64,000 bases of DNA from MFD01275-c22 sp963705885 (GCA_963705885.1 OY970120.1:1674001-1738000), one strand, 5' to 3'. Counted from the stretch's first letter, positions 17,514 through 27,476 are shown. Numbers and translations: made by a program. Notes: generated by a model from the sequence alone, not told the origin.

Positions 17514-17706
17514 CGTCATCCGTTCGGCCGATCCGGCCCCCGTCCCTACCGGTCGATCTTCACCCGAGGGAGGCCCGCGGCCTCAAGGAATCGCGGCCCG
17601 CTGCCGAAGCGAGAGATGTCATCACGTCGGCCACCGCCCAGCACGTCATCGGGGCGGGACCGGCAGCGCACCGTCCGTCATCGGTCTCTCGAAGGTAGAC
17701 ACCCTC

Positions 17707-17961
17707 ATGCCGCGTTCCAGCACTGTCGCCCGCCAGAGCGTCCCCCTCGGCTCCCTGACCCAGCCCGGCGCCCGCGCCGGGGCCTCGTGCCGGTCCTGCG
17801 GCAGCGAGCGGGTCACCCGTATCGCGATGGCGCTCACGGACGGCTCGCCGGTGCAGTTCACCTCCTGCCACCGCTGCGAGCACCGCACCTGGGAGGAGGA
17901 GGGCACCCGCAGCCGCCTGCTCCCGGTGCAGCGCGTGCTGGACAAGTCGCGCAAGGTCTGA
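17707..17961 (+). CDS. small conserved zinc-ribbon protein
   Basis: 84 aa with two CxxC knuckles (CRSCGSE and CHRCEH) about 25 residues apart, linked by a VTRIAMALTDGSPVQF strand, and a basic tail (LDKSRKV). This looks like a minimal zinc ribbon of the kind that binds nucleic acid or protein. I know similar unnamed ORFs next to manB in actinobacteria but no experimental function. The 193-bp gap before it (17514-17706) holds a 6-bp GAGGCC/GGCCTC hairpin at 17570-17584 and a GAAGG just before the ATG; I see nothing else there. Confidence 0.72.
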   Translation: MPRSSTVARQSVPLGSLTQPGARAGASCRSCGSERVTRIAMALTDGSPVQFTSCHRCEHRTWEEEGTRSRLLPVQRVLDKSRKV

Positions 17962-18002
17962 CCCCGCGGCCCGCACGGCGGGCCACCGATAGGCTCCCCG
18001 CC

Positions 18003-19413
18003 GTGCCCAGCCCGAACCGCGCGACCGGTGCGGACCTGTCCGCGATCGTGAAGGCCTACGACATCCGCGGGGTCGTGCCCGACCAGCTCGACGAGGACGT
18101 CGCCGCCGCACTGGGCGCGGCCTTCGTCCGCGTCGTCGGGGCCACCGGCGGCGCGGTGGTCGTGGGCCGCGACATGCGGCCCTCCTCCCCGGGCCTGGCC
18201 GCCGCGTTCGCCGAGGGAGCCACCTCGCAGGGTGCGGATGTCGTCGACATCGGGCTCGCCTCCACCGACCAGCTCTACTACGCCAGCGGCAGCCTCGACC
18301 TGCCGGGCGCGATGTTCACCGCCAGCCACAACCCGGCCCGCTACAACGGCATCAAGCTCTGCCGCGCCGGGGCGGTGCCCCTCGGCCAGGACTCCGGCCT
18401 GGGCGAGGTCCGCCGGCTGGCCGAGGACGGCGTCCCCGCGGCGCCCGGCCCGCCCGGCTCGGTGCGGCGCACCGACCTGCTCGGCGACTACGCCGAGTAC
18501 CTGCGGTCCCTCGTCGACCTCCGGGCCGGCCGCCGGCTGACTGTCGTGGTCGACGCGGGCAACGGCATGGGGGGCCACACGGTCCCGACGGTCCTCGCCG
18601 GGCTCCCGGTCGACCTCGTCCCCCTCTACTTCGAGCTCGACGGGACCTTCCCGAACCACGAGGCCAACCCGCTGGACCCCGCCAACCTCGTCGACCTGCA
18701 GGAGCGGGTGCGCCGCGAGGGGGCCGACGTCGGGCTGGCGTTCGACGGCGACGCCGACCGCTGCTTCGTCGTCGACGAGCGGGGCGAGCCGGTGTCGCCG
18801 TCGGCGGTGACCGCGCTGGTGGCGGTGCGCGAGCTGGCCCGGCACCCGGGCGCGACCGTGCTCCACAACCTCATCTCCTCCCGGGCGGTCCCCGAGATCG
18901 TGCGGGAGAGCGGCGGCACACCGGTCCGGACCCGCGTGGGGCACTCGTTCATCAAGGCGGAGATGGCGCGCACCGATGCCGTCTTCGGCGGCGAGCACTC
19001 GGCGCACTACTACTTCCGGGACTTCTGGCGGGCCGACACCGGCATGCTCGCCGCCCTGCACGTGCTCTGCCGCGCTGGGCGAGCAGGAGCGGCCCCTCTC
19101 CGAGCTGGCCGCCCGCTACGAGCGCTACGTCGGGTCCGGCGAGATCAACAGCCAGGTCACCGACCAGGCCGCTGCGGTGGCGCAGGTGCGCGAGCGCTAC
19201 GCCGGCCTGCCCGGGGTCACGGTCGACGACCTGGACGGGATGACGGTCACGACCGCGGACTGGTGGTTCAACCTGCGCGGCTCCAACACCGAGCCCCTGC
19301 TCCGTCTCAACGTCGAGGCCGCCGATCGCGACACGATGGAGAGTGTCCGCGACGACGTCCTCGTCGTCGTCCGCGGCGAGGCGTCCCTCGCCGCCACCCG
19401 GAAGGAGACCTGA
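18003..19413 (+). pseudogene. manB: phosphomannomutase/phosphoglucomutase ManB, interrupted by a +1 frameshift
   Basis: Alpha-D-phosphohexomutase family. Visible motifs are AYDIRGVVPDQ, the phosphoserine loop TASHNPARYNG, the metal loop DGDADRCF and the sugar-binding GEHSAHYYF. After LHVL the frame breaks. The sequence around 19062-19070 reads CTCTGCC where CTCGCC is expected, and the remaining C-terminal domain (ALGEQERPLSEL to the phosphate loop RGSNTEPLLRL) continues in the next frame to the stop at 19411. Removing one base restores 469 aa, the normal length. ManB converts Man-6-P to Man-1-P for GDP-mannose. TAGGCT lies 7 nt upstream of the GTG (leaderless). A sequencing error is likely. 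Confidence 0.88.
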
Positions 19414-19416
19414 GCC

Positions 19417-19608
19417 GTGCAGCTCGACCCGCGTCTGCTCGAGATCCTCGCCTGCCCGCAGTGCCACGCGGCGCTGCGCGTCGACGACCAGGCGCAGGAG
19501 CTCGTCTGCACCTCCGGGTCGTGCGGCCTGGCCTACCCGGTGCGCGACGACATCCCGGTGCTGCTCATCGACGAGGCCCGGCGACCGGGCGGGGAGCCGC
19601 CGGCATGA
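19417..19608 (+). CDS. Trm112-like zinc-ribbon protein
   Basis: 63 aa. LLEILACPQCHAALR and a later Cys pair (CTSGSC) with the AYPVRDDIPVLLIDEA ending are the Trm112/YcaR signature. Eukaryotic Trm112 activates several methyltransferases; bacterial versions are stand-alone with unproven partners. The GTG start lies 3 bp after the manB stop, and its own stop overlaps the next start (ATGA), so it is embedded in the manB-isomerase operon. Confidence 0.9.
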   Translation: MQLDPRLLEILACPQCHAALRVDDQAQELVCTSGSCGLAYPVRDDIPVLLIDEARRPGGEPPA

Positions 19609-20777
19609 GCTGGTCGCCACCTGTCGACGACTCGGTCCTCGACGACCGCGACGCGCTGGAGCTCCTCGACCAGGGCGGCATGCTGCGCGCGATCGCCACG
19701 TCCGGCGCCCAGGTGCGCAAGGCCCTGGTCGACATCGAGGGCCCGGCGCTCGCGCGGCTGGTCGAGGACGGGCGCCCGCGCGCAGTGGTCGTGACCGGCA
19801 TGGGCGGGTCGGGCATCGTCGCCGACGTCACCGCCGCGGTCGCCGGGCGGACCTGCCCGGTGCCCGTCGTCGCGCACCGTGGCCACCGGCTGCCCGGCTG
19901 GGTCGGCCCGATGGACCTCGTGGTGGCCGTCTCGTGCTCCGGCGAGACCGAGGAGACCCTGGCCTCGCTGGACGAGGCGCTGCGCCGCGGCGCCCGCGTC
20001 GTCGCGGTGGGAGCGGCCGGGTCCACGCTGGCGGCGCGCGCCGAGGAGGGCCGGGCCCTGCACCTGCCGGTGGACGCGCAGGGCCGCATGCCACGCGCCA
20101 ACCTGTGGGGGCTCGCCACCCCCGTGCTCCTCGTCGCCGACGCGCTCGGGCTCGCCGACGTACCCCGCCAGGTCCTCGAGCAGGTCGCCGACGCCCTCGA
20201 CGTCGACGCCGAGCGCTGCGGCCCCGGCTCCGACAGCTACGACAACCCGGCCAAGCAGGTGGCCATGCAGCTGGCCGGGTCGCTCCCGTACATCTGGGGC
20301 TCGAGCGACGTGGCATCGGTCGCGGCCGCGCGCTGCGCCGCCCAGCTGGCCGAGAACGCGAAGTACCCCGCCGTGCACGGCGCGCTGACCGAGGTGCACC
20401 ACAACCAGGTCGTCGTGATGGCCGGCCGGTTCGGCGAGCTCGCCGTCGAGGACGACGCCGAGATCTTCCGCGACCGCGTGACCGAGGACCCCGAGGGCAG
20501 CCACGTCCCGCGGATGCGGGTGCTCCTGCTGCGCGACACCGAGGAGGTGCCGGAGGTCGCGCGGCGGCGCGAGGCGACGCGCGGTCTCGCGGAGCGCTAC
20601 GGCGTTCCGGTCGAGGAGGTCGCCGCCGTCGGCGAGCACCCGGTCGCCCGGCTGGCCAGCCTCGTCGCGCCGCTGGACTTCGCCAGCGCCTACCTCGGGC
20701 TGCTGCAGGGCATCGACCCCTCCCCGATCGGGCCCATCGTGGCGCTCAAGGCGACCCGACCCGAGGAGCGGCAGTGA
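19605..20777 (+). CDS. SIS-domain phosphosugar isomerase (bifunctional phosphoglucose/phosphomannose isomerase-like)
   Basis: 390 aa. The SIS fold shows VVTGMGGSGIVADV, the phosphate-binding VAVSCSGETEETLAS, and the C-terminal LTEVHHNQVVV with the histidine used in PGI/PMI catalysis. The family interconverts Fru-6-P with Glc-6-P and Man-6-P. Next to manB, the likely role is supplying Man-6-P for GDP-mannose, matching Rv3256c in the mycobacterial cluster. It overlaps the Trm112 stop and the transporter start by 4 bp each. Because of the manB frameshift, the manB upstream frame is open all the way into this gene. Confidence 0.88.
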   Translation: MSWSPPVDDSVLDDRDALELLDQGGMLRAIATSGAQVRKALVDIEGPALARLVEDGRPRAVVVTGMGGSGIVADVTAAVAGRTCPVPVVAHRGHRLPGWVGPMDLVVAVSCSGETEETLASLDEALRRGARVVAVGAAGSTLAARAEEGRALHLPVDAQGRMPRANLWGLATPVLLVADALGLADVPRQVLEQVADALDVDAERCGPGSDSYDNPAKQVAMQLAGSLPYIWGSSDVASVAAARCAAQLAENAKYPAVHGALTEVHHNQVVVMAGRFGELAVEDDAEIFRDRVTEDPEGSHVPRMRVLLLRDTEEVPEVARRREATRGLAERYGVPVEEVAAVGEHPVARLASLVAPLDFASAYLGLLQGIDPSPIGPIVALKATRPEERQ

Positions 20778-21748
20778 GCGCGTCCGGCGGCACGAGGGCG
20801 ATCGTCGCGGCGCTGCTGGCCAACCTCGGCATCGCGGTCACCAAGTTCGTCGCGTTCGCGCTGACCGGCTCGTCGTCGATGCTGGCCGAGTCCATCCACT
20901 CGGTGGCCGACTCCGGGAACCAGGGTCTCCTGCTCCTCGGCGGGCGCCGGGCGCGGCGCGCCGCGACCCCCGAGCACCCCTTCGGCTACGGCCGCGAGCG
21001 CTACATCTACGCCTTCATCGTCGCCATCGTGCTCTTCAGCGTCGGCGGTCTCTTCGCGCTCTACGAGGGCTACCACAAGCTGCAGCACCCGGAGCCGATC
21101 GACGCCTGGCAGTGGGTGCCCGTCGTCGTGCTGCTCGTGGCGATCGGCCTGGAGTCCTTCTCCTTCCGGACCGCGATCGTCGAGTCCAACCACGTCCGCG
21201 GGGACGCGTCCTGGGTCGAGTTCGTCCGGCGCGCCAAGGCGCCGGAGCTGCCGGTGGTCCTGCTGGAGGACCTCGGGGCGCTGGTCGGGCTCGTGCTCGC
21301 CCTCCTCGGCGTCTCGCTCACGCTGCTCACGGGCGACGGCACGTGGGACGGCGCGGGCACCGTCGCGATCGGCGTGCTGCTCGTGGTGATCGCGGTCGTC
21401 CTCGCCGTCGAGACCAAGAGCCTGCTCCTCGGCGAGGCGGCCCAGCCGCGGGTCGTGCGCCGCATCACCGACGCCCTGCTGGCCGACCCCTCCGTCGAGG
21501 GGGTCATCCACATGCGCACGCTGCACCTCGGCCCCGACGAGCTGCTCGTGGCCGCGAAGATCGCCGTCGCCCACGACGACACGGCGGGCGAGGTGGCCCG
21601 CGCGATCGACGCCGCCGAGAGCCGGATCCGGGAGGCCGAGCCCCTCGCCCGGGTGATCTACCTCGAGCCCGACATCTACAGCGCCCAGCACGCGGGCCGG
21701 GCACCGGCCCCGCACGGTCGGGATGACCAGGGGCGCTCCGGCGGCTAG
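20774..21748 (+). CDS. cation diffusion facilitator family transporter
   Basis: 324 aa with six predicted helices. Helix 2 carries AESIHSVADSGNQ (HxxxD metal site), and helix 5 begins LEDLGALVGLVLA, an E-D variant of the usual HxxxD site seen in one CDF subgroup. HPFGYGRERY is the conserved loop. A cytoplasmic C-terminal domain (HLGPDELLVAAKIAV) is CDF-typical. It should export a divalent cation (Zn, Mn or Fe) in exchange for protons; the ion is not predictable. The GTG overlaps the isomerase stop. Its TAG stop is part of the probable -10 box for sahH. Confidence 0.9.
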   Translation: MSASGGTRAIVAALLANLGIAVTKFVAFALTGSSSMLAESIHSVADSGNQGLLLLGGRRARRAATPEHPFGYGRERYIYAFIVAIVLFSVGGLFALYEGYHKLQHPEPIDAWQWVPVVVLLVAIGLESFSFRTAIVESNHVRGDASWVEFVRRAKAPELPVVLLEDLGALVGLVLALLGVSLTLLTGDGTWDGAGTVAIGVLLVVIAVVLAVETKSLLLGEAAQPRVVRRITDALLADPSVEGVIHMRTLHLGPDELLVAAKIAVAHDDTAGEVARAIDAAESRIREAEPLARVIYLEPDIYSAQHAGRAPAPHGRDDQGRSGG

Positions 21749-21751
21749 ACT
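21723..21751 (+). promoter_or_regulatory. candidate sahH promoter
   Basis: ATGACC (21723-21728), 17-bp spacer, TAGACT (21746-21751). The -10 starts on the stop codon of the transporter gene. Transcription from about 21758 would give a leader of about 128 nt that begins just before the structured element. Confidence 0.5.
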
Positions 21752-21765
21752 GGCGCGCGGAGTCT

Positions 21766-21849
21766 CGGCGTCACTGATGGGTTGGTCCTGAGGGACCGCG
21801 CCGGGCAGCGCTCCACCTGCCCACCCATGCCGTCGCGGGCGTCTCGCCC
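21766..21849 (+). promoter_or_regulatory. candidate structured leader RNA of sahH (three-way junction)
   Basis: P1: ATGGGT (21777-21782) pairs with ACCCAT (21823-21828), extended after a 7-nt bulge by CGGC (21766-21769) with GCCG (21829-21832). P2: GGTCC (21784-21788) with GGACC (21793-21797), tetraloop. P3: GGGCAG (21803-21808) with CTGCCC (21817-21822). A further hairpin GGGCG/CGCCC spans 21837-21849. GAGAC at 21880-21884, just after the GGAG ribosome site, can pair with GTCTC at 21762-21766 or 21841-21845. It does not match the SAH riboswitch consensus as I know it. Confidence 0.45.
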
Positions 21850-21885
21850 CGGTCGTGCGCCGCCCCACCCCAGTCTGGAGAGACG

Positions 21886-23346
<1,461 letters not shown>

Positions 23347-23367
23347 GCGCCACCGGCCACGACGGTC

Positions 23368-23405
23368 ACGCGGCGGCGTCGCCCTTCGGGGCGACGCCGC
23401 CGCGT
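23368..23405. terminator. strong bidirectional terminator between sahH and the ANTAR gene
   Basis: A perfect 17-bp stem (23368-23384 with 23389-23405) is capped by a TTCG tetraloop. It lies 21 bp past the sahH stop and its last base touches the stop of the convergent gene, so it can serve both strands. Confidence 0.85.
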
Positions 23406-24121
23406 CATGTCGAGCGCCCGCCGTCCGGGGGAGGCCCCTCGCCGGAGCGCACGATGCCGGTGGCGATGTCGCGCAGCTTGCGGTTGAGCCGCTGCGAGGC
23501 CGTGGACAGCATGGCGAAGGCCTCGTCGGAGGAGATCCGGTGCGTCGCCATGAGGATGCCGACCGCTGCGCCGATCTCACGGTTCGTGGCCAGTCCCTCC
23601 TGCAGCTGGTCGGCCCGCGCCGAGTGCCGCGCGCCGGCCAGCGCGACCGAGGCGAAGGAGGCGAGGACGGCGGCCTGGCCGACCGAGTCGGCGGTGAACG
23701 CTCCCGGCCGGTCGGCGAACACGTTGAGGGCGCCGGTGCGCCGGTCGTCGTCCACGAGCGGCACGGCCAGCATCGCGCGCACCGGCGTCCGCTCGACGAC
23801 GATCTTCGCGAGGGACGGCCAGGTCGAGTGGGTCGTGATGTCGTTGTCGACCTGCGCCACGCCGTCGGTGCTCGCCTCGAGGCACGGGCCCTCGCCGACC
23901 TCGTTCTGCAGGTCGTCGATGAGCCGCATCACGTCGTCCGTCGCCGCCGCGCTGGTGAACCGCTCACCGTCGAGGACCCCGATGCCCGCGCGGTCGCACC
24001 CGTCGACGAGCCGCACGGCGGACCGCACCACCGTGTCGTGGATCTCCTCGGGCGTCCGGTCGGCACGCAGCTGCTGGGCCAGGACCGCGAACTGCTCCTG
24101 CGGCGAGAGGCTGCCGGTCAT
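23405..24121 (-). CDS. GAF and ANTAR domain protein (probable RNA-binding antiterminator)
   Basis: 238 aa. Residues 15-160 form a GAF domain (AVRLVDGCDRAGIGVLDG, VPLVDDDRRTGALNVFAD). Residues 175-225 form an ANTAR three-helix domain (NREIGAAVGILMATHRISSD, SQRLNRKLRDIA). ANTAR proteins bind paired hexaloop RNA hairpins and prevent termination; the GAF part senses a ligand or partner. Many copies occur in actinobacterial genomes and the target RNA is not identifiable here. ATG 24121 begins MTGSLSPQEQF; longer readings are out of family. The stop codon lies at the edge of the shared terminator. Confidence 0.9.
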   Translation of the reverse strand: MTGSLSPQEQFAVLAQQLRADRTPEEIHDTVVRSAVRLVDGCDRAGIGVLDGERFTSAAATDDVMRLIDDLQNEVGEGPCLEASTDGVAQVDNDITTHSTWPSLAKIVVERTPVRAMLAVPLVDDDRRTGALNVFADRPGAFTADSVGQAAVLASFASVALAGARHSARADQLQEGLATNREIGAAVGILMATHRISSDEAFAMLSTASQRLNRKLRDIATGIVRSGEGPPPDGGRST

Positions 24122-24201
24122 GGTCGGGCACCCCGTCTGCTCGTGGGTGGAGTCGTCGTCCGGGTGCTCGAACGACCCCGCGATGCTACTCGCCGGTGCC
24201 C

Positions 24202-25110
24202 TCATGACGGCGGGGCGAACGACCCGTCCCCCGGGCCCGGACGCCGCGCGGGCGCGGGTGGTGCCTGGGCCGGGGACGTGGGTGGTGCCTGGGCCAGCGG
24301 CGGGGGTGCCGCGCCGGGCGGCCACGGCACGGGTCCCGGCGCGACCCCGGGTCCGGGCGGCGGGCCCATCCGCTGGAGCTCCCGCCGCCGGCGCTCGGCG
24401 AGCACGGCCGACAGGAACGCCCACGCCGGCGTCCCGGGCGGCGGCGGGGGAGCGGTGACGGCGGCGAGGGAGTCGGCGATGCGCGCACCCATCTCCTCGC
24501 GCACGGCAGGGGCGAGCTCGCCGATGCGGGCGAGGAACTGGCGGGCGGCCAGGGCGAGGTCGTCGGGCACCTGGGACAGGTCGAGCCCCGCGGCCCACGC
24601 TGCCAGGGGCGGCGGCATGGCCGCCAGGGGAGCGCCGCGCACCGGGATGCGCTCGCGCACGACGACCGTGCCGGCGAGGAAGTCGCCGAGCCGCTTGCCC
24701 TTCGCCGACGCCAGGGACGTCACCAGGGCGACGGACCCGAACGTGATCCAGATCTCGACGACCGACAGCAGGCCGCGGACGAAGGCGTGCCGGAAGGTGA
24801 TGGGGCCGCCGTCCTCACGGACGACCCGCAGCCCCAGCGCCATCTTGCCCAGGCTGCGACCACGCGTGGCCGTCTCCATCGCGACCGGGTAGCCGACCAC
24901 GACGAGGACGTAGAACACCAGCGCCAGGGCCGTGGCGAGCGTGTCGTCGACGAAGCCGAGCCCGCCGGCGGCGACGAGGGTGCCGACGAGGAAGAGCGCG
25001 AGCTGCACGGTGAGGTCGACGGCCAGGGCCAGTGAGCGGCTGGCCAGCTTGGCCAGCCGCAGCTCGAGGACGACGGCCTCGCCGGTGACGCCCACGGGGT
25101 GCTCGGACAT
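24202..25110 (-). CDS. RDD family membrane protein with proline-rich tail
   Basis: 302 aa. The RDD domain occupies residues 20-150: SRSLALAVDLTVQLAL with the Arg-Asp motif, further helices near 58-75 and 112-130, and RSLGKMALGLRVVREDGG. Residues 230-302 are a Pro/Ala/Gly-rich tail, probably disordered. RDD proteins are small integral membrane proteins, a few of which are Na+/H+ antiporters; the role here is unknown. TAGCCT on the coding strand (25124-25119) lies 8 nt before the ATG. It is divergent from the SpoIIM gene, a pairing conserved in actinobacteria. Confidence 0.88.
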   Translation of the reverse strand: MSEHPVGVTGEAVVLELRLAKLASRSLALAVDLTVQLALFLVGTLVAAGGLGFVDDTLATALALVFYVLVVVGYPVAMETATRGRSLGKMALGLRVVREDGGPITFRHAFVRGLLSVVEIWITFGSVALVTSLASAKGKRLGDFLAGTVVVRERIPVRGAPLAAMPPPLAAWAAGLDLSQVPDDLALAARQFLARIGELAPAVREEMGARIADSLAAVTAPPPPPGTPAWAFLSAVLAERRRRELQRMGPPPGPGVAPGPVPWPPGAAPPPLAQAPPTSPAQAPPAPARRPGPGDGSFAPPS

Positions 25111-25118
25111 GGGTCACG

Positions 25119-25154
25119 AGGCTATCCGGGCCGGCTGCGCCCAGGCGCTAGCCT
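25119..25154. promoter_or_regulatory. divergent -10 boxes for the RDD and SpoIIM genes
   Basis: Two TAGCCT hexamers face outward: minus strand 25124-25119 (8 nt from the RDD ATG) and plus strand 25149-25154 (9 nt from the SpoIIM ATG). Neither gene has a ribosome site, so both transcripts are probably leaderless or nearly so. Confidence 0.55.
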
Positions 25155-25163
25155 TCGGCAGCG

Positions 25164-26174
25164 ATGGACATCGACGCGTACGTCGCGACCCACCGCGGTG
25201 ACTGGCAGCGCCTGGACGAGCTGCTGCGCCGCGGCGGCGGCGGCCGGTCGCATCGCACGGGCGCCGAGGTGGACGAGCTCGTCGAGCTCTACCAGCGGGT
25301 GGCCACCCACCTGTCGGTGGTGCGCTCGGCCTCGCCCGACCCCGCCCTCGTCGGGCGGCTGTCCTCGCTCGTGGCCCGCGCCCGCTCGGACGTGACGGGC
25401 ACCCGCACGCCGGCCTGGCGCGAGCTCGCCCGGTTCTTCGCGGTCGTCTACCCGGCGGCGCTCTACCGCAGCCGGCACTGGTGGGCCGCGGTCGGCGTCG
25501 CGTTCTGCCTCACCGGGCTCGTCGTCGGGTGGTGGGTCGCGGCCAACCCCGACGTCCAGGCGACGATCGCCGCGCCCGACCAGATCCGGGCCCTGGTGGA
25601 GGAGGACTTCGAGAGCTACTACTCCTCGGCCCCCGCGGGCTCCTTCGCGGCCCGGGTCGCCACGAACAACGCGTGGGTGTCGGCGCTGGCGCTGGCCCTG
25701 GGCGTGCTGCTGCTGCCCGTCGTCGTCATCCTCTGGCAGAACGCCCTCAACGTCGGCATCGCCGGGGGCCTCATGGCGTCCGGCGGCCGCCTTGACCTCT
25801 TCTTCGGCCTCATCCTGCCGCACGGGCTGCTCGAGCTGACCTGCGTGTTCGTCGCGGCCGGTGCGGGCCTGCGGCTGGGCTGGGCCTGGGTCGACCCGGG
25901 ACCCCGCACCCGGTCCCGCGCGCTCGCCGAGGAGGGCCAGGCCGCGGGTGCCCTCGCCCTCGGGCTGGCCGCGACGCTGTTCCTCTCCGCGATCGTCGAG
26001 GCCTTCGTGACGCCGTCCGGGCTGCCGACGTGGGCCCGTGTCGGCATCGGCGCCGTGGTGTGGCTGGCCTTCCTGGCGTACGTCGTCGTGCTCGGCGGTC
26101 GCGCGGCGCGCGCCGGCGAGCTGGGGGACGTGGGCGGCTCGGGCGCCACGGACGTCGTGCCGACGGCGGGCTGA
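25164..26174 (+). CDS. stage II sporulation protein M family (SpoIIM/DUF95) membrane protein
   Basis: 336 aa. A soluble N-terminal 90 residues (MDIDAYVATHRGDWQRLDEL, the family hallmark) precedes about five helices, including WWAAVGVAFCLTGLVVGWW, ALALALGVLLLPVVVILWQN and the GLILPHGLLELTCVFVAAGA motif that defines SpoIIM. In Bacillus, SpoIIM is part of the SpoIIDMP engulfment machine; in actinobacteria the gene sits with RDD, DUF58 and MoxR genes and its role is not established. The window also has a SpoIID-like protein, but 20 kb away. The convergent DUF58 gene ends 6 bp after it. Confidence 0.88.
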   Translation: MDIDAYVATHRGDWQRLDELLRRGGGGRSHRTGAEVDELVELYQRVATHLSVVRSASPDPALVGRLSSLVARARSDVTGTRTPAWRELARFFAVVYPAALYRSRHWWAAVGVAFCLTGLVVGWWVAANPDVQATIAAPDQIRALVEEDFESYYSSAPAGSFAARVATNNAWVSALALALGVLLLPVVVILWQNALNVGIAGGLMASGGRLDLFFGLILPHGLLELTCVFVAAGAGLRLGWAWVDPGPRTRSRALAEEGQAAGALALGLAATLFLSAIVEAFVTPSGLPTWARVGIGAVVWLAFLAYVVVLGGRAARAGELGDVGGSGATDVVPTAG

Positions 26175-26180
26175 GGCGGC

Positions 26181-27476
26181 TCAGAGCAGCCCGGCAGCCT
26201 TGAGCGCGAGGTAGCGGTCGGCCAGCTCGGGGGCCAGCCGCTCGGGTGCCGCGTCGACGACCGCCACGCCGCGCCGGCCGAGCAGCCCGGCGACCCGCGC
26301 CCGCTCACCGCGGGCACGCTCGGCGGCGGCGGCGTCGTAGACCCCCTCGAGGTCCCCCCGGGCGCCGGCCATCTCCTCGACCCGCGGGTCCGCCACCGAC
26401 GCGAGGACCACCTGGTGGCGCCGGGTGAGCTGGGCGAGCACGGGCAGCAGGCCCTGCTCGACCGGTGCCGTGTCCAGCGCCGTGAGCAGCACCACGAGGC
26501 TGCGCCGGGAGGCCCGCGCCAGCACGGTCCCGACCAGTCCCCGGTAGTCCGTCTCGACCAGCGACGCGTCCAGCGGGGCCATGGCCGTCACCATGGCCGG
26601 CAGCACCGCGGTCGCCGGCACGCCCTCGACCCGCACCCGCACCGACCGGTCGTAGGCGAGCAGGTCCACGCGGTCCCCGGCGCGCGTGGCGAGGGCGCCC
26701 AGCAGCAGCGCGGCGTCCATCGCGGCGTCCAGGCGCGGCGCGTCGCCGACCCGGCCCGCCGCGGTGCGACCGCAGTCGAGCACGAGCAGCACGCGCCGGT
26801 CGCGTTCGGGGCGCCAGGTGCGCACCATGACGTCGGCCGCGCGGGCCGAGGCGCGCCAGTCGATGGAGCGGACGTCGTCGCCGACGACGTACTCGCGCAG
26901 CGAGTCGAACTCGGTGCCCTGGCCGCGCACCATGACCGCCGAGCGCCCGTCGAGCTCGCGCAGCCGGGCCAGGCGGGACGGCAGGTGCTTGCGGGAGGTG
27001 AACGGCGGGAGCGCGCGCAGCCGCCACGGGACCCGGTGCGAGCCCTGGCGGGCGGCCAGGCCCAGCGGCCCGACGGAGCGGACGGTGACCCGGTCGGCGA
27101 GCCGGTCGCCGCGACGCGTCGGGCGCAGGGTCGTCACCACCCGGCGGCGCTCCCCGGGCGGCACGTCCAGCGCGTGCCGCTGGCCGGCCGCCCCCGCGCT
27201 GGGCGGCCACGCGTCGCGCAGGCGGCCGCGCACCCTGCGGCCCGACGGGTTCGCGACGGTGAGACGCACCGTCGCGCTCTCGCCGAGCCGGACCGCGGAG
27301 TCGCCGTCGCGCTCCATCAGCAGCGGGCGGACCGGGCCGGCGAGGGCGACGTCGGCCGCGGCGAGCAGCACGAGCACGCCGGTGGCGGCCAGCACGCCCC
27401 ACGCGCTCGGCGCGAGCAGCCCGACGAGAACGGCCGCGACCACGCCCAGCAGCCCCAGCCGCCCGGTCAGCGCCAC
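26181..27476 (-). CDS. DUF58 domain protein (MoxR-associated)
   Basis: 431 aa. Two hydrophobic helices at the N-terminus (LGLLGVVAAVLVGLLAPSAWGVLAATGVL region, residues 6-42) anchor it. The DUF58 signature EFDSLREYVVGDD...DWRASAR lies near residues 190-215, followed by a von Willebrand A-like fold (VLLVLDCGRTAAG). DUF58 proteins always accompany MoxR AAA ATPases and are thought to help assemble or metallate partner complexes. The GTG start lies 4 bp after the MoxR stop. The operon order MoxR-DUF58 is reversed in transcription with DUF4350 and DUF4129 upstream. Confidence 0.9.
   Translation of the reverse strand: MALTGRLGLLGVVAAVLVGLLAPSAWGVLAATGVLVLLAAADVALAGPVRPLLMERDGDSAVRLGESATVRLTVANPSGRRVRGRLRDAWPPSAGAAGQRHALDVPPGERRRVVTTLRPTRRGDRLADRVTVRSVGPLGLAARQGSHRVPWRLRALPPFTSRKHLPSRLARLRELDGRSAVMVRGQGTEFDSLREYVVGDDVRSIDWRASARAADVMVRTWRPERDRRVLLVLDCGRTAAGRVGDAPRLDAAMDAALLLGALATRAGDRVDLLAYDRSVRVRVEGVPATAVLPAMVTAMAPLDASLVETDYRGLVGTVLARASRRSLVVLLTALDTAPVEQGLLPVLAQLTRRHQVVLASVADPRVEEMAGARGDLEGVYDAAAAERARGERARVAGLLGRRGVAVVDAAPERLAPELADRYLALKAAGLL

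Noticed and set aside
19062..19070. Programmed +1 frameshift in manB
   Set aside because: The site has no known slippery sequence, in-frame stop or stimulatory structure comparable to prfB; an error or mutation is simpler.
21757..21885. Known SAH riboswitch upstream of sahH
   Set aside because: The conserved core I know is absent on the sense strand; a partial match (GGAGCGCTGC) occurs only on the opposite strand and has no fitting context.
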